Shown: positions 1 through 7,196, numbered from the stretch's first letter. The stretch is DNA of 29,344 nucleotides from JBHELQ01 sp046262995 (GCA_046262995.1 JBHELQ010000031.1:1-29344), one strand, 5' to 3'. The notes: generated from the sequence alone by a model not told the origin. Translations and numbers: made by a program.

Positions 1-1128
1 GGCCATCCACTCCTCGGGCGTGAACCCGACCAGCTTCTCGATCTGCGGCGAGACGTAGCTCCAGCGCCCCTCCGCTCCCGGCTGCGCCGAGTAGACCACC
101 ACGGGCAGCCGTTCCACGAGCGTCCGGTACTCGCGCTCGGCCCCCTCGAGCAGCTCCTCCGAGCGGCGGCGGTGGATCGCCGTTCCCAGCACGGTGGCGA
201 GCGCCTCGAGGAAGGCGATCTGGTTCTCGGGCGGCTTGTGCGGCTCACGCCAGTGAACGGCAATGACGCCGAAGCCCTGCTCGCCCCCGGGGATGGGGAC
301 GCTGACGCCGCTGACCACGCCTTGACTCGCAAGCAGCGCCGTCAGGGCGAACCGCGTTTCCAGACCGTAGTCCTCGACGAGGACCGGGCGCCTCTCCGCC
401 AGCGTAAAGCCGGGCTGGTGGTTGTCGTGCGCCGGGATCGCGAAATCCCCGTCGCCGTTGTTCGGTCCGAAGCCAAAACCCGACCTCATGGTCAGCTGCT
501 GCTGAGGCGCCAGCAGCTCCCAGACCTGGCAGAAGTGGGGCTCCAGGTGCTCCATCGCGAGGTCCACCGCGCGCTGCATCAGCTGCTCCAGCGGCCGTCC
601 CTCGAGCGCCGCCTGGCTCAACTCGATCAGGCCCTTCCGGCCCGCGGCGGCGGCGCTCAGCGCGGCCTCGCGGCGCTGGCGCTCGGTGATGTCCCGCAGG
701 TAGGCGACGAAGGCGGTCTGCTCGTCGGGCGTCCTGGTGATGGTGAGCTCGACGGTGAGCCGTGTGCCGTCCGCCCGGACGGCGGGAAGCTCGACCCTTC
801 TCCCCAGCAGTCGCGATTCCCCGCTCGCGACCTGGCGCATCAACCAGCGCTCGTGGCTGTCGCGCAGCTCGGGCGGCACGATCAGGTTGCCCAGCCGCTG
901 ACGCAGGGCCTGCACGCGCGTGTACCCGAAGGTCTCCTCCGCCGCGCGGTTCCACTCGAGCACCCGGCCGGCGGCGTCGATCACCACCGCGCAGTCGAGG
1001 GCGGACTCGAGGATGGCACCTGCCAGCGCCCTCGGCTGGACAGGGGCGGCTCCCCCTTCCAGACCGAGGGAACGAAGCGTCGGGGCGGCTGCTCGCGCAT
1101 CCGCTGGCTCCGAGGGCAATCGGTGCAT
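1..1128 (-). CDS. PAS-GAF-PAS sensory protein (3' end outside window)
   Basis: Cytoplasmic signal sensor whose output domain lies beyond the left edge. The reverse frame is open for 376 codons from ATG at 1128 to base 1. Residues about 38-152 form a PAS domain (VIDAAGRVLEWNRAAEETFG, ending YLRDITERQRR), about 172-330 a GAF domain (QVWELL ... ending in IAFLEALATVLGTAIHRRRS), and a second PAS domain starts near 345 (YVSPQIEKLVGFTPEEW). The start is supported by GGAG five bases upstream. There is no signal peptide or membrane segment in the visible part. Such PAS/GAF arrays usually end in a histidine kinase, GGDEF/EAL or SpoIIE-type phosphatase; which one cannot be told here. The PfkB-family gene lies upstream on the same strand, 83 bases away. 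Confidence 0.88.
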   Translation of the reverse strand, partial: MHRLPSEPADARAAAPTLRSLGLEGGAAPVQPRALAGAILESALDCAVVIDAAGRVLEWNRAAEETFGYTRVQALRQRLGNLIVPPELRDSHERWLMRQVASGESRLLGRRVELPAVRADGTRLTVELTITRTPDEQTAFVAYLRDITERQRREAALSAAAAGRKGLIELSQAALEGRPLEQLMQRAVDLAMEHLEPHFCQVWELLAPQQQLTMRSGFGFGPNNGDGDFAIPAHDNHQPGFTLAERRPVLVEDYGLETRFALTALLASQGVVSGVSVPIPGGEQGFGVIAVHWREPHKPPENQIAFLEALATVLGTAIHRRRSEELLEGAEREYRTLVERLPVVVYSAQPGAEGRWSYVSPQIEKLVGFTPEEWMA

Positions 1129-1211
1129 CACGTCTCCACGCGGCGAATAACCCGCGTACCCCCTCTCATCGGCACGAGGAGTCAGCTCGTTGAGAATGCT
1201 CCGCTACGCGG

Positions 1212-2057
1212 CTAGCCGTTTGCGACCGTCAATTGACTCTCGTACGGACCGCGACCGGTCAGGCAGGCGGCGCCACAGCGGGCCGCGAGTCGCGCCGCGC
1301 CGTCGATCGGCATGCCCGCTCCGAGGCCGAACGTCAGCCCGGCGGCGAAGCTGTCCCCACAGCCGTAGGCGTCGGCGACCGGCCCGGGCAGCGGCGCGGC
1401 CTCCCAGCGCCCGGACGTACCGCCCGGCTCCTCCCACACGCCTCCGGCCGCCCCTGCCGTGCGCACGATCAGCCGCGGCGGGGGATCCAGGTCACCGGCC
1501 TCGTAGCGCTCGCCGGCGTCGCTGCCGCTCGCGACGAGCGCATCGAGCTCCACCGCCACGCCGGCGAGCACGTCCAGCCCACGGGCCGCGGCCACGAGCG
1601 TCCGGGCCGCGCGTGCCGCCCGGACGGCCCCCGCGTCGCCCGCCGTGAAATACACGGCGTCCGCCTGCGCCAGCTCCGCCCAGGGCAGCGGGTCCCTCCC
1701 CGACGGCCCCAGGCGGTCCCCGATCACGGTGATCGTGCGTTCCCCGGCGCTGTCCAGATGAACGAAGGCCCGGCGCTGGGGGACCGGCAGGAACGCAGCG
1801 CGGACGCTCACGCCGAGCGCCTCCAGCTCCGCCCGCGACCGCTGCCCGAGCTCGTCGTCGCCGAGGGCCGTGAAGAAGGTCGCCTGACCGGCCAGCTTCG
1901 CGAGCTGGACCGCCGCGACCGCGCCGCCGCCACCGGGCTGCTGCCAGCTCCCGTCCGTGTGGACGATCTCCCCCGCGAGCGGGACGTGCTCGACGCGCGC
2001 GAACTCGACCCACTCCACGTGCCCTACGACGGCCACTCGCACGGGGCGCAGTCTCAC
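1212..2057 (-). CDS. PfkB/ribokinase-family carbohydrate kinase
   Basis: ATP-dependent small-molecule kinase of the PfkB family; the substrate (sugar, nucleoside or similar) cannot be read from the sequence. With GTG at 2057 it has 281 residues, near the usual 290-310. It starts with the strand VRVAVVGHVEWVEF, has the Gly-rich substrate motif PGGGGAVAAVQLAKLAG at 41-57, and the second PfkB signature DAYGCGDSFAAG at 229-240, where D235 is the expected catalytic base in the anion hole (usual GAGD is GCGD here). The reverse frame stays open to 2228, but those extra residues do not resemble the family and would overlap the small forward gene at 2114, so I chose 2057; GTG at 2042 is also possible. 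No clear Shine-Dalgarno precedes either. Confidence 0.85.
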   Translation of the reverse strand: MRLRPVRVAVVGHVEWVEFARVEHVPLAGEIVHTDGSWQQPGGGGAVAAVQLAKLAGQATFFTALGDDELGQRSRAELEALGVSVRAAFLPVPQRRAFVHLDSAGERTITVIGDRLGPSGRDPLPWAELAQADAVYFTAGDAGAVRAARAARTLVAAARGLDVLAGVAVELDALVASGSDAGERYEAGDLDPPPRLIVRTAGAAGGVWEEPGGTSGRWEAAPLPGPVADAYGCGDSFAAGLTFGLGAGMPIDGAARLAARCGAACLTGRGPYESQLTVANG

Positions 2058-2113
2058 ATCCGCGGGCAGGACTGGCCTGCCGCCCGGCGAAATCGTGCGG
2101 CAGCGAGGGCGCG

Positions 2114-2269
2114 ATGACTGCGACCACCGACACCGTCCGCGACCAGGGGTTCCTCCCCCTGACGTGTGACATCCCCCCCGGCGTGACGATCGCCCAGTAC
2201 CGGGGCAGGCGCAGGCGGCGTCGCCCACGACAGCGCCCGCGATCCTGGTGGCGGCGCGCTTCCCGCTAG
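2114..2269 (+). CDS. 51-residue basic mini-protein, unknown function
   Basis: Short forward ORF, ATG to TAG, filling the only gap between the PfkB gene and the transporter gene. The first half has G or C at nearly every third position and reads as a plausible compact protein (TCDIPPGVTIAQYRG, about residues 17-31). The second half is an Arg-rich tail with a WW pair, suggesting binding to nucleic acid or to acidic membrane lipid; this is inference. GAGG lies six bases before the ATG. It is divergent from the PfkB gene (56 bases between starts) and convergent with the transporter gene (one base between stops), a spacing that fits a real gene. I do not recognise a named family. Alternative: a chance ORF in a GC-rich gap. 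Confidence 0.55.
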   Translation: MTATTDTVRDQGFLPLTCDIPPGVTIAQYRGRRRRRRPRQRPRSWWRRASR

Positions 2270-2270
2270 C

Positions 2271-3866
2271 TCAGCCGGCGGCTGCTCCCGCCGCGGCGTG
2301 CGCGTCGGCGGGGTGACGGCGCATCGTCAGCGCGAACGGGACGGCGAGCAGGACGGCGAGCGCCGCCACCCGGAAGCCGGCGGCGAACCCGTCGCGGGCG
2401 GTCCCGGCGGCGAGCTTCGCCACCCGCCGCTCGACGGGCGTCCGGGGCGTGAATGACGGGCCACTCTCCCGGCCCCCCGCAAACGCACGCCGGACGAGTC
2501 GCCCCCCGCGCTCGGGCGGGAGCTTCGCCTGACGGACCGCGGCGGCTGCCTCCCGCCGCGCGTCGGGAGCGCGATCCTGAACAACGCCGGTGAACACGGC
2601 AACCAGCACCGCGATCCCGAGCGCGAACCCGAGCTGGCGCGCCATGTTCACGATCCCCGACCCCAGGCCCAGCTCCTGCCCGGATATCGATCCCATCGCC
2701 CCCACGTTGACCGTCGGGAAGCTCGCGCCCATCCCCAGCCCCATCAGCACCAAGCCGGGAAGGATGCGGAGGTAGTCGGGGCTCGTCGTCATGAGCTCGC
2801 CGAGCCAGATCAGGCCCGCACCCATCAGGACCAGGGCGGGAACCGCCATCTTTCGCGGCGGCACACGGTCGGAGCGGCGGCCGACGAGGGGCGACACGAT
2901 CAACCCGACCACCGGTATCGGGGACACGGCGAGAGCCGCCTCGAGCTGCGAGTAGCCCCACATGTTCACGAAGGCGATCACCGCCAGGAACAGCGGCCCC
3001 ATCACCGACACCGCGAACAGGACCATCGTGCTCGACGCACCCATGAACTGGCGATTCGCCACCAGCGAGCGGGCCAGCATCGGGAAGCGGCCCAGGCGCT
3101 GCGAGACCGCGAACGCCGCCACCAGCACGGCGGAGCCCGCCAGCAGCGCGACGATCTCGGTCGAGCCCCAGCCGTGGTTGTTGGCCTCGACCAGGCCGTA
3201 GGTGAGACAGAAGATCGCCGCCCCGATCAGCGCCATGCCGACCCAGTCCACGCGCTGCCCCGCCTCGACGTCGAACGTCTCGGGCATCACGCGCGTAGCG
3301 AGCAGGACGCCGACCACGCCGATCGGCACGTTGACCGCGAAGATCCAATGCCAGCTGAGCGTCTCGACGATCACGCCGCCGAGCGGCGGGCCGAGGGCGG
3401 CGGCCACGTTGGCCACCACGGCGATCAGGGCCAGGCCGAGGCCGCGCTGCCTCGGCGGGAACACGAGCGCGGTCGTGGCGAGCGCAAGCGGCGCGAGCAC
3501 GGCGGCCCCGACCGCCTGGATGACTCGGAAGCCGATAAGCGCGTCGACCGACCAGGCGAGCGCGCAGAGCAGGGACCCCAACGTGAAGATGGACATCCCG
3601 ATGAGGAAGAAGCGGCGGCGCCCGAACTGGTCGGCGAGCCGTCCCATCGAGATGAGCAGGACGGCGAACATGATGTTGTAGGCATTCAGGACCCAGGAGA
3701 CGGTGTCTACGCTTGCATCGAGCTCATGCTGCAGCGTCGGCACGGTGATGTTCACGATCGTGACGTCGATCAGGGCCATGAACAGCCCGATCATGGTCAC
3801 GCCGAAGATCACCCACTTGCGGGCGTAGAGCTCCTCCGCGGGCGGGTTGACGCGCTCCCGAGGCAT
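2271..3866 (-). CDS. MFS efflux transporter, DHA2 (EmrB/QacA) type, 14 helices
   Basis: Integral membrane drug:proton antiporter of the major facilitator superfamily. Length 531 residues fits the 14-helix DHA2 group. Visible motifs: LIDVTIVNITVP at 32-43 (motif D1, with the acidic residue of helix 1), GRLADQFGRRR at 75-85 (motif A, loop 2-3), and GPPLGGVI at 159-166 (antiporter motif C in helix 5). The C-terminal 100 residues carry an Arg/Ala-rich linker, then a last helix (VAALAVLLAVPFALTM) and a short basic tail. The start ATG at 3866 lies eight bases behind TAGCCT and no Shine-Dalgarno is visible, so the mRNA is probably leaderless. It is divergent from arfB, 26 bases apart. Substrate unknown; no linked TetR or MarR regulator. 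Confidence 0.92.
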   Translation of the reverse strand: MPRERVNPPAEELYARKWVIFGVTMIGLFMALIDVTIVNITVPTLQHELDASVDTVSWVLNAYNIMFAVLLISMGRLADQFGRRRFFLIGMSIFTLGSLLCALAWSVDALIGFRVIQAVGAAVLAPLALATTALVFPPRQRGLGLALIAVVANVAAALGPPLGGVIVETLSWHWIFAVNVPIGVVGVLLATRVMPETFDVEAGQRVDWVGMALIGAAIFCLTYGLVEANNHGWGSTEIVALLAGSAVLVAAFAVSQRLGRFPMLARSLVANRQFMGASSTMVLFAVSVMGPLFLAVIAFVNMWGYSQLEAALAVSPIPVVGLIVSPLVGRRSDRVPPRKMAVPALVLMGAGLIWLGELMTTSPDYLRILPGLVLMGLGMGASFPTVNVGAMGSISGQELGLGSGIVNMARQLGFALGIAVLVAVFTGVVQDRAPDARREAAAAVRQAKLPPERGGRLVRRAFAGGRESGPSFTPRTPVERRVAKLAAGTARDGFAAGFRVAALAVLLAVPFALTMRRHPADAHAAAGAAAG

Positions 3867-3874
3867 CGCCCAGC

Positions 3875-3884
3875 AGGCTAGCGT
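3875..3884. promoter_or_regulatory. Mirror-image shared -10 elements for the transporter gene and arfB
   Basis: AGGCTAGCGT reads TAGCGT (3879-3884) forward and TAGCCT (3880-3875) in reverse. The two TANNNT hexamers overlap in the central TA. Each lies exactly eight bases before a start codon (GTG 3893 forward, ATG 3866 reverse), as expected for back-to-back leaderless promoters that compete for one polymerase site. Inferred from sequence only. Confidence 0.55.
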
Positions 3885-3892
3885 TCGCCGTC

Positions 3893-4300
3893 GTGGACGA
3901 TCCGATGCCGCTCGGGCACGGACTGGCCCTCCCGCTGTCGGAGGTCGACCTGCGCGTCAGCCGCTCATCCGGCCCCGGCGGCCAGCACGCGAACGTGACC
4001 GCCTCGCGGGTCGAGGCGAGCTTCGACGTGGCCGACTCGGCCGCACTCTCGGATGCTCAGAAGCGCCGCGTGATGGCCCGCTGCGGACCGGTGGTCCGGG
4101 CGGTCGCGCAGGACACCCGCAGCCAGGCGCGCAACCGGGAGCTCGCCCTGGAGCGGCTGCGCACGCGGGTGGGCGACGCTCTCACGGTGCCCCGCCGGCG
4201 CCGGCGCACGAATCCCTCCGCGGCGGCGCGGCGCCAACGCCTGGACGCGAAGCGCCGCAAGAGCGACCTAAAGCGCCAGCGGCGTCGACCGGACTGGTAG
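3893..4300 (+). CDS. arfB: Ribosome-rescue peptidyl-tRNA hydrolase ArfB-like
   Basis: Codon-independent release factor that hydrolyses peptidyl-tRNA on stalled ribosomes. It has 135 residues (E. coli ArfB has 140). The catalytic GGQ is at 29-31 within SSGPGGQHANVTASRVEASF, the domain typical of class I release factors. The C-terminus (about 100-135) is a basic tail rich in Arg/Lys with the TNPSAAARRQRL pattern, which in ArfB threads into the empty mRNA channel. There is no codon-recognition domain, so it is not RF1/RF2. The start is GTG at 3893, eight bases behind TAGCGT; ATG at 3905 is the alternative. It is divergent from the transporter gene and convergent with the Pro/Gly-rich membrane protein gene, with a small hairpin between the ends. 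Confidence 0.9.
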   Translation: MDDPMPLGHGLALPLSEVDLRVSRSSGPGGQHANVTASRVEASFDVADSAALSDAQKRRVMARCGPVVRAVAQDTRSQARNRELALERLRTRVGDALTVPRRRRRTNPSAAARRQRLDAKRRKSDLKRQRRRPDW

Positions 4301-4303
4301 GCC

Positions 4304-4320
4304 CCGCTGGCGCTCAGCGG
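4304..4320. terminator. Hairpin between convergent gene ends
   Basis: CCGCTG (4304-4309), a five-base loop and CAGCGG (4315-4320) form a 6-bp GC stem. It begins three bases after the arfB stop and includes the stop codon of the opposing gene (TGA on the reverse strand, 4316-4314). No T-tract follows, so termination is plausible but unproven; it could act in both directions. Confidence 0.4.
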
Positions 4321-4781
4321 CCGGCCGGCGGCGCGGCGGCCCCGCCACCGGCTCCGCCCTGCGGAGCCGGCTGCGAAGGCGCCTGTCCGCCACCGCCTGC
4401 GCCACCCGGCGTGCCTCCGCCGCTGGGCGCGCCTCCGCTCGTGCCGCCGCCCGTGGGCGCCCCCGTGCCTGGGGCGGCGGGGGAGGAGGGTGTCGGCGTG
4501 GTGGCGGTGTCGGTCTGTTCGGTACTCGTCCGGTCGTTCGACTTCCCGAGGTTGTCGGGAGTGGTCGGCACGCCCAGCTCGGCCGGTGACTTCTTCGGCT
4601 CGCCGCCGCCCCCACCGGCACTCGCGATGACCACGATCAGCAGCACCAGGACAGCCGCGGCCGCCACTCCGGCGATCAGCCGGCGCCGCCTGTAGACGTC
4701 CTCTGGCTCCCGGCGGGGCCCGCGCGGGCCCCGCGGCGGAGGCCCTGAGGTGGGCAGACGACGTGTGGGCTGGTCGTCCAA
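4314..4781 (-). CDS. Single-pass membrane protein with Thr/Pro/Gly-rich outer region
   Basis: Unknown protein of 155 residues. An N-terminal cytoplasmic part (about 1-33, Pro/Arg-rich, ending EPEDVYRRRR) is followed by one membrane helix (LIAGVAAAAVLVLLIVVIAS), then a Gly hinge, a KKSPAELGVPTTPDNLGKS segment and a long Thr/Ser/Pro then Gly/Ala/Pro low-complexity tail. By the positive-inside rule the tail is outside the cell, possibly in the wall layer. I start it at TTG 4781 because TACGGT lies seven bases upstream, which suits a leaderless message; the longer open frame (to 4889) would run into the HxlR gene. The gene follows the HxlR gene by 22 bases. A penicillin-binding or wall-anchor role cannot be inferred from composition alone. 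Confidence 0.65.
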   Translation of the reverse strand: MDDQPTRRLPTSGPPPRGPRGPRREPEDVYRRRRLIAGVAAAAVLVLLIVVIASAGGGGGEPKKSPAELGVPTTPDNLGKSNDRTSTEQTDTATTPTPSSPAAPGTGAPTGGGTSGGAPSGGGTPGGAGGGGQAPSQPAPQGGAGGGAAAPPAGR

Positions 4782-4788
4782 GAGGGCG

Positions 4789-4794
4789 ACCGTA
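4789..4794 (-). promoter_or_regulatory. -10 element TACGGT for the TTG-start membrane protein gene
   Basis: Reverse-strand TACGGT ends seven bases before TTG 4781, the spacing expected when transcription starts at the start codon. This element decides the start call. It lies just beyond the HxlR stop codon. Confidence 0.45.
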
Positions 4795-4803
4795 GCAGCA
4801 CTT

Positions 4804-5226
4804 TCAGGCGTAGTGGAGACCGCCCTCGTCGTCGCCTTCGACGGGCGCTTCGCAGGTGGGACACCACCAGCGCGCCTCGAGCGGCGCACCGCACGCTGAG
4901 TGCCGCGGCGACTCCCCGCCCTCGCGGTGGCGGGCGCCCCAGCCGGCCAGCAGGCGCAGTGTTCCGGCCAGCTCGCGTCCGGCCGCGGTGAGCTCGTACA
5001 CGAACCTGCGCGGCCGCTCGGAGTAGGGCTCGGCCACCACGACCCCCTCGGCCTCGAGGCGGCGCAGCCGCTGGCTCAGAACGTTGGAGGCGATTCCCTC
5101 GAGCTCCTGCTCGAGGTCGCCGAACCGCCGCGGTCCGTCGAGCAGGACCTCGACGAGGAGGAGCGTCCAGCGGTCGCCGACGCTGTCGAGAGCGGCGGCC
5201 AGGGGCGAGCTCGCGCGTGTCGCCAT
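4804..5226 (-). CDS. HxlR-family winged-helix regulator with C-terminal zinc ribbon
   Basis: DNA-binding repressor or activator, probably dimeric. Residues about 8-100 form the HxlR winged helix (ALDSVGDRWTLLLVEVLLDG, then FGDLEQELEGIASNVLSQRL as the recognition region and RRFVYELTAAGREL as the wing). The N-terminal cysteine used for redox sensing in many HxlR proteins is absent (SSPLAAALD). About 109-125 add a small zinc-ribbon-like segment, HSAC ... WCPTC, in which H109, C112, C122 and C125 could hold a metal; this extension is found in some actinobacterial members. ATG 5226 lies exactly six bases behind TACCAT, so the message is probably leaderless. It is divergent from the two-protease operon across a perfect palindrome, which makes that operon and the gene itself the likely targets. 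Confidence 0.88.
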   Translation of the reverse strand: MATRASSPLAAALDSVGDRWTLLLVEVLLDGPRRFGDLEQELEGIASNVLSQRLRRLEAEGVVVAEPYSERPRRFVYELTAAGRELAGTLRLLAGWGARHREGGESPRHSACGAPLEARWWCPTCEAPVEGDDEGGLHYA

Positions 5227-5232
5227 GCACCA

Positions 5233-5238
5233 ATGGTA
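5233..5238 (-). promoter_or_regulatory. -10 element TACCAT for the HxlR gene
   Basis: TACCAT on the reverse strand with six bases to ATG 5226, an ideal leaderless arrangement. The palindrome at 5264-5282 lies 26 bases further upstream, where the -35 region of this promoter or an upstream regulator site would be. Confidence 0.5.
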
Positions 5239-5254
5239 GGCATCCAGCGGTCGG

Positions 5255-5260
5255 TATAGT
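5255..5260 (+). promoter_or_regulatory. Candidate -10 TATAGT for the protease operon
   Basis: TATAGT reads forward and would start transcription near 5266-5268, inside the 19-bp palindrome; a protein bound there would block it. A strong Shine-Dalgarno AGGAGGG (5289-5295) lies six bases before ATG 5302. The -35 is not clear. Confidence 0.4.
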
Positions 5261-5263
5261 CGT

Positions 5264-5282
5264 TACTTGCAAGTTGCAAGTA
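5264..5282. promoter_or_regulatory. 19-bp perfect palindrome, likely HxlR operator
   Basis: TACTTGCAAGTTGCAAGTA has perfect 9-bp arms around a single central G. It stands out by its AT content in a GC-rich setting and sits between the divergent HxlR gene and the protease pair, overlapping the expected transcription start of the latter. HxlR dimers are known to bind short inverted repeats next to their own genes, so autoregulation plus control of the proteases is the simplest reading. Confidence 0.7.
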
Positions 5283-5301
5283 TCTATCAGGAGGGCTTCA
5301 C

Positions 5302-6225
5302 ATGGCCGCCGTGGAGGAATTGGAGCGGACGATCGCTGCCGTGGCCCGGGACGTCGGCCCGGCCGTCGTGGGCCTCGGCCGCGGCTGGGGCCTGGGCTCG
5401 GGAGTCGTGGTCGAGGAGGGGAAGGTGCTGACGAGCGCCCACAGCCTGCGCCGTGAGGAGGTGACCGTCAGCTTCTCGGACGGGCGGGTCGAGTCGGGCG
5501 TGGTGTCCGGCGCGGACCCGGGGCTCGACCTGGCAGTCGTGGCGGTCGAGACGGCCGCCGCCCCCGCCGTCTCCTGGGAGCCGGAGCCTCAGCCGCCCGC
5601 CGTCGGCTCGGCGGTGCTCGCGCTCGCGAACCCAGGCGGTCGCGGGCTGCGAGCGACGCTCGGGTTCGTCTCCTCTAGCGGTCGCAGCTTCAGAGGCCCG
5701 CGGGGCCGCCGCGTCCAGGGCGCGATCGAGCACACCGCCCCGCTCCCCCGCGGATCGTCCGGAGGTCCGCTCGTGGACCCGCGCGGGCGCCTGGTCGGAC
5801 TGAACGCGCTGCGCCTCGAGGGCGGGCTGATCCTCGCGCTGCCGGCCGGGCCGGCGGTGCGGGAGCGCGTGCGCCTGCTCGCGCGCGGTGAGGCGCCGCC
5901 GGAGCACCGGCTGGGCGTCGCCGTCGCTCCGCCCAGGGTCGCCAGGCGGCTGCGGCGGGCGGTCGGCCTGCCCGAGCGGACGGGACTGCTCGTGCGCGCC
6001 GTCGAGGACGGCAGCCCAGCGGAGCTGGCAGGCGTCGCGACCGGCGACCTGCTGGTCTCGGCAGGGGGACGGGAGCTCGATGCGGCGGAGGCCCTCTATA
6101 CGGCACTCGACTCCCTTCCCGCTGACGGCGGTGAGCTGGAGCTGGGTGTCGTGCGCGGGAACGACGAGCGGCGGCTGACCGCGAGGCTGCCGGGCAAGTC
6201 CGGCGACGGACGGGCGGCCGCATGA
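5302..6225 (+). CDS. Trypsin-like serine protease with PDZ domain (HtrA-like), first of pair
   Basis: Predicted cytoplasmic serine protease of 307 residues: there is no signal peptide or membrane helix. The catalytic triad is visible as H47 (LTSAHSL), D76 (GLDLAVV) and S153 (GSSGGPL; the usual HtrA motif is GNSGG). A PDZ domain covers about 208-300 (LGVAVAPP ... VEDGSPAELAGVATGDLLVSAGGREL). ATG 5302 has an excellent Shine-Dalgarno six bases upstream. The end overlaps the start of the next protease by four bases (ATGA), so the two are translationally coupled. The divergent HxlR gene and palindrome suggest induction by an unknown signal. The pair may form a mixed oligomer, since HtrA proteins act as trimers or larger; this is inference. 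Confidence 0.9.
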   Translation: MAAVEELERTIAAVARDVGPAVVGLGRGWGLGSGVVVEEGKVLTSAHSLRREEVTVSFSDGRVESGVVSGADPGLDLAVVAVETAAAPAVSWEPEPQPPAVGSAVLALANPGGRGLRATLGFVSSSGRSFRGPRGRRVQGAIEHTAPLPRGSSGGPLVDPRGRLVGLNALRLEGGLILALPAGPAVRERVRLLARGEAPPEHRLGVAVAPPRVARRLRRAVGLPERTGLLVRAVEDGSPAELAGVATGDLLVSAGGRELDAAEALYTALDSLPADGGELELGVVRGNDERRLTARLPGKSGDGRAAA

Positions 6226-7196
6226 CGACGCTCACGCCCCCGGCAGCCGTCGATCCGGCCGACTCCGAGGCGCTCGACGCCTATTCGCGCGCCGTGGTCG
6301 CCGTCGCCGAGCGCCTCGCGCCATCGGTGGCGAGCCTGCGCGTCATGCGCCGCACCCGGGCCGGCCAGCTGCCCGCCGGCGCGGGGAGCGCGGTCGTGCT
6401 GACCCCCGATGGCTTCCTGCTGACGTCCGCCCACGTAGTGGCGGGCACGCGAAGCGGGCGGGCGGCGTTCGCCGACGGCAGCGAGCAGCGCTTCGAGGTC
6501 GCCGGCAGCGACCCCCTCTCGGACCTGGCCGTGCTGCGCACCGCAGACGGCGGCCTGCCGGCGGCCGAGCTCGGCGAGGCCGACCGCTTGCGCGTGGGGC
6601 AGCTCGTGGTCGCGATCGGGAACCCCCACGGCCTGGGCGGCTCGATCACGGCAGGTGTCGTGTCCGCGCTCGGGCGCTCCCTGCCGGCGCGCTCGCGCAG
6701 CACGGCGCGGGTGATAGACAGCGTGATCCAGACCGACGCCGCGCTCAACCCCGGGAACTCCGGGGGGGCCCTCGCCGACAGCCGCGGGCGAGTGGTGGGC
6801 GTGAACACGGCCGTCGCGGGCGTGGGGCTTGGGCTGGCGGTCCCGATCAACGATTCGACCCGGCGCGTGATCGGGGCGCTCATGAGCGAGGGCCGCGTGC
6901 GGCGTGCCTATCTCGGGATCGCCGGCGGGCCCCGGCCGCTGCCGCCGCAGGCGCGGGCGCTCACCCCGGGAGACGGCTGCGTCGAGGTCGTGGAGGTCGT
7001 TCCCGGAAGCCCCGCCGGGCGGGCGGGCCTGAAGCCCGAGGACCTGATCGTGGCGGTCGACGGCACCCCGGTCGAGCGCGTCGAGGACCTCCAGCGACTG
7101 ATGGTCGCCGAGCGGATCGGAGCACGGGTGACGGTGCGCCTGCTGCGGCAAGGCCGCGAGCTGGAGCTCGAGCTGGTGCCCGCCGAGCTCGAGTAG
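6222..7196 (+). CDS. HtrA/DegP-like serine protease with PDZ domain, second of pair
   Basis: Serine protease of 324 residues with a complete classical HtrA motif set: H71 (LTSAHVV), D101 (LSDLAVL) and S180 (NPGNSGGAL), plus VVAIGNPHGLGGSITAGVVS before the active-site loop. A PDZ domain occupies about 228-320 (YLGIAGGP ... VVPGSPAGRAGLKPEDLIVA). Actinobacterial HtrA proteins normally have a membrane anchor or signal peptide; here the N-terminus (MTTLTPPAAVDPADSEALDA) is soluble, so it probably stays in the cytoplasm. The start overlaps the previous stop as ATGA. Roles in protein quality control under stress fit the family, but no substrate can be named. It ends 11 bases before the convergent NlpC/P60 gene. 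Confidence 0.92.
   Translation: MTTLTPPAAVDPADSEALDAYSRAVVAVAERLAPSVASLRVMRRTRAGQLPAGAGSAVVLTPDGFLLTSAHVVAGTRSGRAAFADGSEQRFEVAGSDPLSDLAVLRTADGGLPAAELGEADRLRVGQLVVAIGNPHGLGGSITAGVVSALGRSLPARSRSTARVIDSVIQTDAALNPGNSGGALADSRGRVVGVNTAVAGVGLGLAVPINDSTRRVIGALMSEGRVRRAYLGIAGGPRPLPPQARALTPGDGCVEVVEVVPGSPAGRAGLKPEDLIVAVDGTPVERVEDLQRLMVAERIGARVTVRLLRQGRELELELVPAELE

Noticed and set aside
1201..1211. CCGC-TAC-GCGG mini hairpin after the PfkB gene as terminator
   Set aside because: Only a 4-bp stem with a 3-base loop and no T-tract; too weak to call.
172..1215. Long forward open frame opposite the PAS-GAF-PAS gene
   Set aside because: Its product is Arg/Gly/Pro-rich nonsense, while the reverse frame gives clear PAS and GAF motifs over the same bases.
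2058..2228. Extension of the PfkB gene to a start at 2228
   Set aside because: The extra N-terminal residues are Cys/Arg/Gly-rich and unlike the family, and the stretch is better explained by the forward mini-protein and a divergent promoter.
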